A DNA stretch of 64,000 nt, taken from the NCBI GenBank assembly GCA_963748075.1, contig CAVVHQ010000029.1, positions 124,001-188,000 on the forward strand. The letters run 5' to 3'. The notes below the pieces were generated by a model, which saw only the letters and a program-made list of their open reading frames with translations, was not told where the DNA came from and did no database searches. This DNA is from VRUE01 sp963748075 (GTDB taxonomy: Bacteria; Actinomycetota; Thermoleophilia; Solirubrobacterales; 70-9). Each line of letters opens with the position of its first letter. The stretch's first letter is position 1. This document shows positions 47,795 through 56,538 of this stretch, in pieces. The position numbers were made by a program, and so were the translations under genes.

Positions 47795-48568
47795 CTACGG
47801 GACTGCCGGCAGCTCGCGCTCCTTCTCGGCCACGATCGCCACGTAGTAGAGCGGCTCGCCGCTCAGGGAAAGGCGGTGCCGGTAGCGGCGCTCGGCCTTC
47901 ACCTCGAGCGCGCCGCCGCCGATCGCCTCGTCGATCATGCGCGAGAAGCCCGAGGAGTCCTCGCCGGAGAGCATCTCCTCCTTGATCGAGAAGCCGATCG
48001 AGCCGCCGTCCTCGACCAGGCTGTAGGCCTCGGCGAAGGCCGCGGGCGGGATGTCGCCGAAGCCAAGCGCGGCGACCGAGGTGAGGCAGTTGAGCCGGCG
48101 CGAGCGCAGATCCTCGCGCTGCGGCTGGGGAAGCTCGGTCAGGTCGAGGACTAGGTAGTCGTCGTAGACGCCCGGCCGGTCGCGCTCGGCGGCCTGCGCG
48201 GCCTCCTCGAGGATGTCGACGCCGACGATCTGCTCGGCGCCCATCTCGGCGAGCTGCTCGCCGACCATGCCGTTGCCGGCGCCGAGGTCGAGCACCCGCA
48301 GCTCCGACGGGTCCCGGCCTTCGCTCTCGACCTGCTCCTCAAGCAACGCGCAGACGGTGCGTGGCGAGTCACATTTCAGCGTGTCGTAAAAGAGGCGCTC
48401 GTAGACACCCGGCATCGAGTAGGTCTGGGCGTAGTCGTGGAAGCGGACACGGCGGGTCTCGCCGTCCAGGCTCAGCTCGTACCACTCCTCGTCCTGCTCC
48501 AGGTCGCCCGTCGCCTCGGGCAGACGGATCTCCAGGTCGGCGACCGACTCCTCTCCCGCCAAGCTCAC
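47795..48568 (-). CDS. Class I SAM-dependent methyltransferase
   Basis: A 257-residue enzyme with motif I VLDLGAGNGMVGEQLAEMG, strand-2 acid in QIVGVDILEEA and the post-motif GGSIGFSIKEEML. The N-terminal 70 residues (YELSLDGETRRVRFHDYAQT) carry an Arg/His/Tyr-rich cap that likely forms the substrate pocket. I start at GTG 48568, 8 nt after GGAAGGAG; an ATG at 48670 adds a Cys-rich stretch of doubtful value. It ends tail to tail with the quinoprotein gene, so co-regulation is not implied. Substrate unknown. Confidence 0.8.
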   Translation of the reverse strand: MSLAGEESVADLEIRLPEATGDLEQDEEWYELSLDGETRRVRFHDYAQTYSMPGVYERLFYDTLKCDSPRTVCALLEEQVESEGRDPSELRVLDLGAGNGMVGEQLAEMGAEQIVGVDILEEAAQAAERDRPGVYDDYLVLDLTELPQPQREDLRSRRLNCLTSVAALGFGDIPPAAFAEAYSLVEDGGSIGFSIKEEMLSGEDSSGFSRMIDEAIGGGALEVKAERRYRHRLSLSGEPLYYVAIVAEKERELPAVP

Positions 48569-48793
48569 CTTGCAAGCTCCTTCCGGTTCACAACACGCGT
48601 TTTTCGGCCCGGAGGCGACCCGTGTCAGCGCCGCGGGGGCCCCTTTTCGACTTTCTGCCACGCAGGTCACCTACCTGGCGGCACCGCGACACTAACGAAA
48701 TCGAGCGAACCGCCGTCCACTCGTCCCGCGAGCGGCCACCGTCCCCCTTCGCGAGGGCGTTGGCGAGTGAATGGAAAAGCGGTTCGGTTAGCA

Positions 48794-49402
48794 CTACGCT
48801 CCCGCAAGCGCCACGAGGGCGGCGAGGGCGCCCTGTGCCGCTGCGGCGAGGCGCTCGGCGCTCGGTGGGTCGTCGGGTTCGAGCTGCCAACGGACAAGGA
48901 GGCCGTCGAAGAGGGCGATGATCAGCGTCGCCAGGGCCTCTGCGTCGACCTCGCCCACCCCGACCTCGGCGAAAGCATCGCGGACGGTCGCCGTGATCGC
49001 CCGGTGAAAGTCTTCGTAGCCGGCCTTCATCGTGGCGCGCAGGTCCTCGGACCGGGGTAGCTGCGCCCAGGCCTCCAGGGCGGCGGCGACGAGCGGGCGG
49101 TTCTCCTCGAGCGTGTCCGTCACGCCGGCCAGGCCGCGCTCCAGGCGTTCCAGCGGCGTCGCCGGCCCGGGCTCGGCTGCAAGAGCGACGAGCGGCTTCA
49201 GCCAGCGCTGGAACGCCTCGGCGACCGCGACGTTGAGGAGCCGCTCCTTGGAGTCGAAGTGATAGCCGATCGAGGCGAGATTGGTGCCCGAGGCGGCGAC
49301 CAGGTCGCGGGAGGTGGTGCGGGCGTAGCCCTTCTCCTGCAGGCAGGCGATCGCCGCCTCCAGCAGGCGCTCTCTGTGACCCTCGTCACGGTCGGCGGTC
49401 AT
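48794..49402 (-). CDS. TetR-family repressor
   Basis: A 202-residue regulator with a TetR helix-turn-helix, RERLLEAAIACLQEKGYART then TSRDLVAASGTNLASIGYHF, and a helical ligand domain. The C-terminal part (LATLIIALFDGLLVRWQLEP) is the usual TetR_C type. It is divergent from the secreted-protein/MMPL operon with a palindromic control region between, the standard layout for a local repressor of an exporter. Confidence 0.88.
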   Translation of the reverse strand: MTADRDEGHRERLLEAAIACLQEKGYARTTSRDLVAASGTNLASIGYHFDSKERLLNVAVAEAFQRWLKPLVALAAEPGPATPLERLERGLAGVTDTLEENRPLVAAALEAWAQLPRSEDLRATMKAGYEDFHRAITATVRDAFAEVGVGEVDAEALATLIIALFDGLLVRWQLEPDDPPSAERLAAAAQGALAALVALAGA

Positions 49403-49414
49403 CTCGGCGAGTTA

Positions 49415-49440
49415 CTATACACCCGTATAGATCTAGACGG
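49415..49440. promoter_or_regulatory. Probable TetR operator between divergent genes
   Basis: Two overlapping symmetric elements: CTATACACCCGTATAG (49415-49430, arms CTATAC/GTATAG) and CCGTATAGATCTAGACGG (49423-49440, 16 of 18 positions symmetric). Both fit TetR-type sites and lie 12-40 bp before the TetR start and 30-57 bp before the MMPL operon start. Confidence 0.68.
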
Positions 49441-49471
49441 ACGTATGTATACATTTCACAAGCTGGAGGCC

Positions 49472-50119
49472 ATGATGACCGTCAACTCCCCTCAGGCAAA
49501 CGGGGGCCGAAGCGGACCGGCCCGCAGGGCACGTCCCTTGCACCTCGTCGCCGCCGCTCTCCTCTTCGCCTTTCTGGTCGGCGCAGCAGTGCCGATTTCG
49601 GCGATGCCGAGCGGCGCCGCCGAGGCCGGGCGGCTGCGCTCCGACCTCGACCGGATGGCGAAGCTGGCCAAGCGGGGGCTGCGACCGCCGGCGCTGCGGC
49701 TAGCGCAGCAGCTCCCCGGGGAGGCCGAACGGTTGAAGCGGCTGCGCGAACCGGCGAGCACGACCGTCGCGCAGACCCGCGTCACCCTCGACGAGCTACG
49801 GCAGATGAGCGCCCTCAGGTTCGACCCCCACTACCTGCCGGCGCTGGTCGCCGCCGGGCGCGCCTTCGTCGCGGCCAGCGGCCAGGACCCGCTGACCGGG
49901 ACGGCGATCAACCCCGACTACGCCGGGCTCGAATCCGAACTGGCAACGGGCGAAGCCCGCCTGGGCCGCGGCGCCGACGACGCCGTCAAGCTCTCGGCCC
50001 GCGTCAAGCGACTCACTCGGGCGCTTGCCCGCTCCAGGCGACGCGCCGGCCGCCTCGAGCAGCGGATCCACCGCCTACGCGCCGCTGCCCGCGGGCGGCC
50101 GGGGGACGGAGCGAGGTGA
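49472..50119 (+). CDS. Secreted helical protein of unknown function
   Basis: A 215-residue exported protein. Signal peptide core LHLVAAALLFAFLVGAAVPI; the mature part is largely helical with a C-terminal Arg/Leu coiled segment (KRLTRALARSRRRAGRLEQR). A central block VTLDELRQMSALRFDPHYLP may pack on a partner. It is 7 bp upstream of the MMPL gene and under the same TetR operator, so it could be an accessory subunit of that transporter. ATG 49472 has CTGGAGG upstream. I recognise no named family. Confidence 0.65.
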   Translation: MMTVNSPQANGGRSGPARRARPLHLVAAALLFAFLVGAAVPISAMPSGAAEAGRLRSDLDRMAKLAKRGLRPPALRLAQQLPGEAERLKRLREPASTTVAQTRVTLDELRQMSALRFDPHYLPALVAAGRAFVAASGQDPLTGTAINPDYAGLESELATGEARLGRGADDAVKLSARVKRLTRALARSRRRAGRLEQRIHRLRAAARGRPGDGAR

Positions 50120-50126
50120 GGCGACC

Positions 50127-53100
50127 GTGACCGGCGCCGGCGCAAAGGCGACGCGTCCCTGGTTGACGCTTGGCGCCTGGGCGCTTCTCGTCGTCGCGCT
50201 TGCGCTGCTCGGCACCGGGATAGCCCGGCACCTCACGCCGAGCACCCTGCTCGTGCCGGGGACGCCCTCGGCCCGCGCCCAGGCGATGTTGGAGCGCCAG
50301 TTCGGCAACTCGGTGACGGTCACCGTGCTGCTGCGGGGACCGGCGGCGGCGATCGACCGCCAGGGCCCTCGGCTCGCGGCGGCGCTCCGCGGCGAGGGCC
50401 GGGTGCAGGTGATCTCGCCCTGGGACCCCGGCGGGGCGTCGCCCAGCCTGCGGCCGCGCCCGGGCGTGGCGCTCCTCGTCGCCGGCTTCAAGCGCCCCGA
50501 CTCCGTCGCGCTGACCGAGGTGGTGCCCGAGGCGCAGCGGGTCGTCGAGGAGAACGTGCGACCGCCGCTTCGCGCCGACGTCGGCGGAACCGCCGCGATC
50601 GGCCTGGCCCTCCAGAAGAACGCGCTCTCGGCCACCCACCACGCCGAGCTCTTGGTAGCGCCGATCCTGATCATCGTCCTGCTGCTCGTCTTCCGCAGCC
50701 CGGTGGCGGCGGCGATCCCCCTGCTGATGGGAGCCGCCACGGTGCTCGCGGGACGCGGCCTGCTGTTGCTCAGCACCCATGCGATGCCGATCAACTCGCT
50801 CGCAGTCTCGGTCGCCTCGATGATGGGCCTGGCGCTGGGGGTCGACTACGCCCTGCTGATGGTCTCGCGCTTCCGCCAGGAGCGCGACGCCGGCGCAGGC
50901 GTAGACACCGCGATCGCGATCGCGGCTCGAGCCGCCGGGCGGACGATCGTCTTCGCCGGCGGCACCCTGGCGCTGGCGATGCTGACCGCGGCGCTGATCG
51001 CTCCCGGCGACCTGCTCGGCTCGGTCGCCGCCGGCGTCATGGTCTCCGCCCTGCTCAGCGTGCTGCTTGCGATCTCCCTGCTGCCGGCGCTGATCCGCGT
51101 CATCGCGCCGCAGCTCGAGCGCTGGCGCCTGCCCAGCCTGCGCCGCGGCGGCCGCCTGCTCGACCTCGCCGGGGCGCTGGTCGCCCGGCCGTGGATCGCG
51201 ATCCCGCTGATCGTCGCCGCGATGCTGGCGATCGCGGCGCCGGCCGGGGCGCTCAGCGTCGGCCCACCGGATGCGCGCCAGCTGCCGCCCTCCGATCCGA
51301 CCCGGCAGGGGTTCGAGGCGCTGCGACGCGAGATCGGGCCCGGCTGGGCCGCGCCGATCGCGATCGTCGCGACGGCGCGGCACGGGGTGATCACGGAACC
51401 CGGCCGGCTGGCGGCGGTGTCGCGCTGGCAGGACCGCGTCGCCCGCGATCCCGCCGTCGAGGCGGTGATCGGGCCGGCCTCGCTGCAGGAAGCCGAAGAC
51501 GCCCTCGCGAAGGCGCGGCGCGCTTACCGGAGGGCGCCGGCCCGGTTGGCGAGCGCCCAGCACGGCATCGCCTCGCTGCAATCGGGACTGCGCGACGCGA
51601 GCGACGGCGTGGCCCAGCTCCGCGCCGGGCTCGGGTCGGCCGCGGACGGAGCGGCGAGGATCGCGAACCGGACGCGCGACGCGCAGGACGGCGCGGCGCG
51701 CCTCGACTCCGGCCTCGGCCGGGCCGGAGCCGGCGCGCGCCGGCTCTCGGCAGGCCTCGACCGTGCCCTGCGCGGCGCCGACGACCTGGTCAGAGGCCAG
51801 CGTCGCCTCAGCCGTGGCGCCGAGCAGCTCGCGCGCGGTGTTCGCAGGCTCGACCGCACGCTGCGCGCTTCGCTGGGACAGGTGAGCGCGATCGCCACGC
51901 GCCTGCGCACCTGGGCCGCCTGGATCCGCTCGCTACGGGTGCCCACGGAGATGGCGGCGGAGCGGCTGGAACGCGCCGTGCGTGAGCTGGAAGCGATGAC
52001 CGAGGGCAGAAACGATCCGCGCTACGCCGAGCTGCTCGCCGCCGTCCGCGAAGCCTCGGCGCTGGTCGGCGTCCCGGTCGCCGGTGCCCCGCAAGGGGGC
52101 GAAGCGGCGCTGCCGGCCGGGGCCTCGACGTCGCTGGCGGGGGCGATCGTCGACATCGAGGAGCAGCTCGCCAGGTCGGTTGACTCGCTGGCCTCGACGC
52201 CGGAGCAGCTCGAGCTGCTCGCCGCGGCGGTCGGCCGGCTGCGAGCGGGCGCCGACAGCGTCGCCGCCGGCGCGCGGGATTCGGAGCGAGGGGGCCGCGA
52301 ACTGCGCGGCGCGCTACGCCGCCTGGCCCGCGGCGGGCGCCGGCTCGATCGCGGCCTCGAGAACGCCCGCGGCAGCGGCGCCCGGCTCGCCGACGGGCTC
52401 GGCGCGATCGCCTCCGGCGCCGACCGCCTCTCCGGCGAGCTGCACAGCGGCCAGGAGCGAACCGCGGGACTGTCAGCCGGGCTCGCCCGCGCCCAGGGCC
52501 CGCTGGGCCGCTATGCGGTCGTGCTGCGCGGCTACCGCAGCGACCTCGGCGCGCTGCGCGCCAGCTCGCCGGGAGCGATCGACTCCGGCTACCTGCTGTT
52601 GACCGCGCTCGACGGGACCGTGCCCGAGCTGCGCGAACAGGTGGCGCAGGTCGTCAACCTGAATCACGGCGGCGAGGCGGTTCGGATGCTGGTCGTGCCG
52701 GCGGCGGGCCCCAACGCGGCCCGCACGCGGCGCCTCGGCCACCGCCTGCAGGCGGAGCTGCCGGCGCTTGCCCGCGCCAGCGGCGCCAGGGTGGAGATCG
52801 GCGAGGGCGCCCAAACCCTCGCCGACTACACCGACGCCACCATGGCCCGGCTTCCGCTGCTCGTCTTCGCGCTCAGTTTGGTCTCGACCCTGATGCTGAT
52901 CGTGGTGCTGCGCTCGCTGCTGCTGCCGGTCGTCGCCGTCGCGCTCAACCTGTTGACGATCGGCGCGGCGTTCGGCGCGCTACAGCTCTTCCTCGGCATC
53001 GACCTGCTGATCGGCCCCCACTACATCGACGCGATCTCGGCTGCCGGAGTGCTGACGATCATGTTCGTGCTCTCGGTCGATTACGAGGTCTTCCTGCTCA

Positions 53101-53603
53101 CCCGGATGCGGGAAGCCTGGCTGGCGTGGGGGGACCACCTCTACGCGATCGAGCACGGCCTGCGCAGCACCGCGGGCGTGATCACCGGTGCGGCGGCGAT
53201 CATGAGCTCGGTCTTCCTCGCCTTCGCTACGGCCGAGATCGCCTCCCTGCAGCAGTTCGGCGCCGGGCTCACCGTCGCAATCGCGCTCGACGCGACCCTG
53301 ATCCGGCTGGTGCTGCTGCCGGCGGTCATGCGCGCCCTGGGGCCGCGCACGTGGTGGCTCCCTGGGTGGCTTGACCGCGTCCTGCCCAGCTTCGACCACG
53401 GCGCGCCGGCGACCGCCGGCGCCGGCGCCGCAGCGGGTGGCGAAGCAACCGGTCGCGCCGGCGGGCCCCCCGGACCGTCCCCCGCGGTCGGCGAGCCGAG
53501 ACGTACGCGGAGGCCGCTCAGGCGGGCGAGAGGCCGAGGAAGTCGGCGGCCTCCAGCACCACCTGGTCGTCAATCGTCAGTCGCACCGTCTCGCCGGGCT
53601 TGA
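50127..53603 (+). CDS. MMPL-family (RND superfamily) transporter
   Basis: A 1158-residue exporter of lipids or drugs driven by the proton gradient. It has two halves, each with one helix, a large external domain and five helices; proton-relay Asp-Tyr pairs occur in GLALGVDYALLMVSRFRQER and LSVDYEVFLLTRM. The second external domain is very long and built of amphipathic repeats such as QLRAGLGSAADGAARI, RLDSGLGRAGAGARRL and LADGLGAIASGADRL, like those of YhgE/Pip proteins. Start GTG 50127 lies 7 bp after the previous stop. The last ~60 residues are Arg/Pro-rich, overlap an antiparallel gene by 86 bp and may not be a real domain. Confidence 0.9.
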   Translation: MTGAGAKATRPWLTLGAWALLVVALALLGTGIARHLTPSTLLVPGTPSARAQAMLERQFGNSVTVTVLLRGPAAAIDRQGPRLAAALRGEGRVQVISPWDPGGASPSLRPRPGVALLVAGFKRPDSVALTEVVPEAQRVVEENVRPPLRADVGGTAAIGLALQKNALSATHHAELLVAPILIIVLLLVFRSPVAAAIPLLMGAATVLAGRGLLLLSTHAMPINSLAVSVASMMGLALGVDYALLMVSRFRQERDAGAGVDTAIAIAARAAGRTIVFAGGTLALAMLTAALIAPGDLLGSVAAGVMVSALLSVLLAISLLPALIRVIAPQLERWRLPSLRRGGRLLDLAGALVARPWIAIPLIVAAMLAIAAPAGALSVGPPDARQLPPSDPTRQGFEALRREIGPGWAAPIAIVATARHGVITEPGRLAAVSRWQDRVARDPAVEAVIGPASLQEAEDALAKARRAYRRAPARLASAQHGIASLQSGLRDASDGVAQLRAGLGSAADGAARIANRTRDAQDGAARLDSGLGRAGAGARRLSAGLDRALRGADDLVRGQRRLSRGAEQLARGVRRLDRTLRASLGQVSAIATRLRTWAAWIRSLRVPTEMAAERLERAVRELEAMTEGRNDPRYAELLAAVREASALVGVPVAGAPQGGEAALPAGASTSLAGAIVDIEEQLARSVDSLASTPEQLELLAAAVGRLRAGADSVAAGARDSERGGRELRGALRRLARGGRRLDRGLENARGSGARLADGLGAIASGADRLSGELHSGQERTAGLSAGLARAQGPLGRYAVVLRGYRSDLGALRASSPGAIDSGYLLLTALDGTVPELREQVAQVVNLNHGGEAVRMLVVPAAGPNAARTRRLGHRLQAELPALARASGARVEIGEGAQTLADYTDATMARLPLLVFALSLVSTLMLIVVLRSLLLPVVAVALNLLTIGAAFGALQLFLGIDLLIGPHYIDAISAAGVLTIMFVLSVDYEVFLLTRMREAWLAWGDHLYAIEHGLRSTAGVITGAAAIMSSVFLAFATAEIASLQQFGAGLTVAIALDATLIRLVLLPAVMRALGPRTWWLPGWLDRVLPSFDHGAPATAGAGAAAGGEATGRAGGPPGPSPAVGEPRRTRRPLRRARGRGSRRPPAPPGRQSSVAPSRRA

Positions 53604-53757
53604 GCCTCGCGGCGGCGCGGTCGAGGTCGATCCCGCCCCCTCGACGCCACCTGGTGATCTGCGCAGGGCTGACCCCCAGCAGCTCGGCCAGGCGATAATC
53701 GGGGCGACCCTCGGTGTTCGGGCTCGACGAGAAGATCGCCTCCCTTGCCTCGGCCAA
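53518..53757 (-). CDS. Small helix-turn-helix protein
   Basis: A 79-residue protein with a helix-turn-helix YRLAELLGVSPAQITRWRRG and a C-terminal LTIDDQVVLEAADFLGLSPA that recalls the toxin-binding end of Xre/MbcA-type antitoxins. No toxin gene is adjacent, so an antitoxin role is only a guess. Its 3' end overlaps the MMPL tail and its 5' end overlaps the NicO start by 44 bp on the opposite strand. Conserved look and codon use support it being real. Confidence 0.55.
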   Translation of the reverse strand: MAEAREAIFSSSPNTEGRPDYRLAELLGVSPAQITRWRRGGGIDLDRAAARLKPGETVRLTIDDQVVLEAADFLGLSPA

Positions 53758-54352
53758 GCCGCTGGTTGCGCTGGCGATCGCCTTGCTGCTCGGCCTGCGC
53801 CATCCGCTCGACCCCGATCACCTGGCGGCCGTGGGAGCGATGGCCCGCCACTCCAGGGGCCGCTCGGCGCTGATCGGGCTCGCCTGGGGCGCCGGCCACG
53901 CCAGCACGGTCCTCGCGCTCGGAATCCCGGTCCTGCTCTGGACCGCTGCGCTCCCCGAGGGAGCCCAGCGGGCCGTCGAGGCGCTGATCGGCGTGGTCGT
54001 CTTCGCCTTGGGCCTGCGTCTGCTGATCCGCCACGGCCGCGGCGAGGCGCACCCCCATCCCCACCGGCCTCCGCGGAGCCTGCGCGAGGCCTATGCGGTG
54101 GGCGTCGTCCACGGCGCCGGCGGCAGCGCCGGGGTCGGCCTGCTGATCATCGCGGCGATCCCGGACCAGGGCGTCGCCCTGGCGGGGCTGGCGGTGTTCG
54201 CGGCAAGCACCGCCCTGGCGATGAGCGCCGTCGCCGCGGGCCTGGGCCGGGCTCTCAGCGCCCTCCCCGCCCGTCCCGTCGGAGCGTTCACCTGCGTCTT
54301 CGGCCTCTGGTACCTGGCCGCCGCCGCGGCCGGCGCGCCCTATCCCTTCTGA
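53714..54352 (+). CDS. NicO/NiCoT-like metal transporter
   Basis: A 212-residue membrane protein with about six helices. The second segment carries HPLDPDHLAAV, matching the His-x4-Asp-His signature of nickel/cobalt permeases, and GLAWGAGHASTVLALGIPVL adds the conserved Gly-His. A His-rich cytoplasmic loop (GEAHPHPHRPP) is typical of metal carriers. GTG 53714 is the only good start. It could move Ni2+, Co2+ or act in metal efflux; no enzyme needing Ni or Co lies nearby. Confidence 0.78.
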   Translation: MFGLDEKIASLASAKPLVALAIALLLGLRHPLDPDHLAAVGAMARHSRGRSALIGLAWGAGHASTVLALGIPVLLWTAALPEGAQRAVEALIGVVVFALGLRLLIRHGRGEAHPHPHRPPRSLREAYAVGVVHGAGGSAGVGLLIIAAIPDQGVALAGLAVFAASTALAMSAVAAGLGRALSALPARPVGAFTCVFGLWYLAAAAAGAPYPF

Positions 54353-54424
54353 GTCAGGTCAGCCCTTCGCTCGGGCCATTGCCCGTAGGCCATGCGCCCC
54401 CGCCGATCGGGGCGACGACCTAAA

Positions 54425-54436
54425 CTGAGGCCTCAG
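54425..54436. promoter_or_regulatory. 12-bp palindrome before the second WS/DGAT gene
   Basis: CTGAGGCCTCAG lies 14 bp before the ATG and just downstream of TAAACT (a possible -10, 54421-54426). It may be an operator overlapping the transcription start, or chance in GC-rich DNA. Confidence 0.35.
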
Positions 54437-54450
54437 AGAGGGAGCCCCCG

Positions 54451-55938
54451 ATGAGCGAGCAACTGAACGCGCTCGATGCCACTTTCCTCGAGCTCGAGGA
54501 GGCGGATCAGAGCGCCCACATGCACATCGGCGTCGTGATGGTCTTCGAGCCGAGGCCGAATGGCCGGGGGGCGCCGTCGGTCGTCGAGCTGACCAAACGG
54601 CTGGGACGGGGCATCGAGGAGCTGCCGCGCTTCCGGCAGCGGCTCTCTACCCCCGCCACCGGGGGCCTCTCCTGGCCCGACTGGGACGAGGACGAGCGGT
54701 TCCACTTCGACAACCACGTGCGGGCCGCCCGGCTGCCGAAGCCGGGCGGCGAGGCGGAGCTGCTCGAGTGGGCCGGCGAGTTCTTCTCCGAGCGCCTCGA
54801 CCGCACCAGGCCGCTCTGGGAGATGGTGGTCGTCGACGGGCTCTCCGACGGGCGCTGGGCGCTGGCCAGCAAGACCCATCACAGCATGGTCGACGGGGTC
54901 GGCTCCGTGGACATCGGCCATTTCATAGTCGACACCGAGCCGGATCCCGAGACACCCTCGCGGCCGGTCCCCCTGCCCTCCCCCCCAGCCGCCCCCGAGA
55001 TGCCGCAGCCGGCCTCGTTGCTGGGAACGGTGGGGGGAGCGGCGAGCGGGCTGATCCGGCTTCCGTGGCGAGCCGCCGAGGTCTCGGTCGAGGTCGCGAA
55101 GACGGCCGCCGGGCTGATCGGCGGCACGCTCGCCGCGGCCCGTCATCCCGAGCGCGGCAGGGAGGCGCTGAGACGCTCGCGGGCGCTCGCCGACGTGATC
55201 GTCCAGGACGAGTTGATCGCGGCCCCCCGCAGCAGCCTCAACGTCCCGATCGGGGCGAAGCGGCGCCTCGCCGTGATGCGGGTTCCGCTCGACGACCTGA
55301 AGGAGGTCAAGCGATCGCTGGGCGGCACGGTTAACGACGTGATCCTCGCCGTTGCCACGGGAGGCATGCGGCGCCTGCTGGTCGAGCGCGGCGATCCCCT
55401 CCCCGAACGGGGGCTGCGCGCGATGGTGCCGGTGAACATCCGGGCCACCGGGGAGGAGCTGGCGATGGGCAACCGGATCACCTCCCTGTACGTCGACCTG
55501 CCGGTCGGCGTCGAGGACCCGCTGAGGCGCTACGCGCGCCAGGTGAAGGAGGACGAGAGCCTCAAGTCGGGCACCCAGGCGCTCGGGACCACCACCCTGA
55601 TCGACATCACCGAACACGCCCCGCCGGTCATCCACAGCTTCCTCGCCCGGGCCCTGTTCGCGACCCGGCTGTTCAACGTCACCGTGACCAACGTGCCCGG
55701 TCCCCAGATCCCCCTCTACGGGTTCGGATCACGGATGACCGAGGCGTGGCCGCTCGTTCCCATAGCCGCCGACCACGCCGTCGGGCTCGCCGCCACGAGC
55801 TACGACGGGAACGTTTTCTTCATGCTCAACGTCGACCGCGATTCGGTGCCGGACCTCGACTCGCTGACCGACGGCATGGAGAAGACGCTCGAGGAGCTGC
55901 TCGAAGCCGCCCGAGCCCCGGGCGAGAGCGCCGACTGA
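54451..55938 (+). CDS. Wax ester synthase / diacylglycerol acyltransferase (WS/DGAT), second copy
   Basis: A 495-residue acyltransferase. The catalytic motif is HHSMVDG (KTHHSMVDGVGS), the start LNALDATFLELEEADQSAHM and end FNVTVTNVPGPQIPLYGFG match the first copy at 4481. It differs in the linker (PSPPAAPEMPQPASLLG) and overall, so the pair is old rather than a recent duplication. The GAGGGAG ribosome-binding site precedes the ATG. It probably contributes to storage lipid or wax synthesis with different chain-length preference. Confidence 0.93.
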   Translation: MSEQLNALDATFLELEEADQSAHMHIGVVMVFEPRPNGRGAPSVVELTKRLGRGIEELPRFRQRLSTPATGGLSWPDWDEDERFHFDNHVRAARLPKPGGEAELLEWAGEFFSERLDRTRPLWEMVVVDGLSDGRWALASKTHHSMVDGVGSVDIGHFIVDTEPDPETPSRPVPLPSPPAAPEMPQPASLLGTVGGAASGLIRLPWRAAEVSVEVAKTAAGLIGGTLAAARHPERGREALRRSRALADVIVQDELIAAPRSSLNVPIGAKRRLAVMRVPLDDLKEVKRSLGGTVNDVILAVATGGMRRLLVERGDPLPERGLRAMVPVNIRATGEELAMGNRITSLYVDLPVGVEDPLRRYARQVKEDESLKSGTQALGTTTLIDITEHAPPVIHSFLARALFATRLFNVTVTNVPGPQIPLYGFGSRMTEAWPLVPIAADHAVGLAATSYDGNVFFMLNVDRDSVPDLDSLTDGMEKTLEELLEAARAPGESAD

Positions 55939-55945
55939 GCTGCGC

Positions 55946-56482
55946 TCAAGCCTCCGTGGCCTCGATCGGCGTGAGGCGGACCACCTGGATCGTCCGCGCG
56001 GCGCGCTCCTCGTAGCTGGCGTAGGCCCTGGTGACCTGCTTGGCCAGCGCCCAGAGACGCTCGCGGTCCTCGCCGCTGGCGATGCGGGCGCGGTAGCGGC
56101 CGCGGCGGCCGCCGGCGCGCAGCTCGACCTCCGGGTTCGCCTTGAGGTTGTAGTACCAGGCCGGATGCCGCTCGCGGCCGTAGTTGGAGGCCATCACGAT
56201 CGCGTCGTCGCCGTCGGTGAAGTAGACGAGCGGCGTCTCCCGTTTCTGTCCCGTGCGGGCGCCGGTGTGAGTGAGGAAGAGCACCCGCACAGGCAGCGAG
56301 GTGAAGCGTCCGCCGCTGACCCGGAAGAGCGCCCGGTCGAGCGTCGGCGCCACGTTGATCACCCACCACCTCCCCGCGTCGGTCAGCACGACCGGCTCGA
56401 GCAGCCTGCGGATGCGGCTCGTCTTGGTCGGGTCGACCGGTGGAATCGTCGCTTCTGCGTCATCCCAATGTCCTCGAGGCAT
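55946..56482 (-). CDS. F420-dependent nitroreductase-like protein (DDN family)
   Basis: A 178-residue flavin/deazaflavin-dependent oxidoreductase of the split-barrel fold. Typical motifs: VLFLTHTGARTGQKRETPLV, DDAIVMASNYGRERHPAWYY and NLKANPEVELRAGG. Such enzymes reduce quinones or nitro compounds with F420H2 in actinobacteria. It converges on the WS/DGAT gene with a 7-bp gap. Start at 56482; a shorter start cannot be excluded. Confidence 0.85.
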   Translation of the reverse strand: MPRGHWDDAEATIPPVDPTKTSRIRRLLEPVVLTDAGRWWVINVAPTLDRALFRVSGGRFTSLPVRVLFLTHTGARTGQKRETPLVYFTDGDDAIVMASNYGRERHPAWYYNLKANPEVELRAGGRRGRYRARIASGEDRERLWALAKQVTRAYASYEERAARTIQVVRLTPIEATEA

Positions 56483-56538
56483 CGATCAGCTTATGCGAAC
56501 CTGGTCGAAGACCGGCACGGGGTACTAGGGTCACGTCA

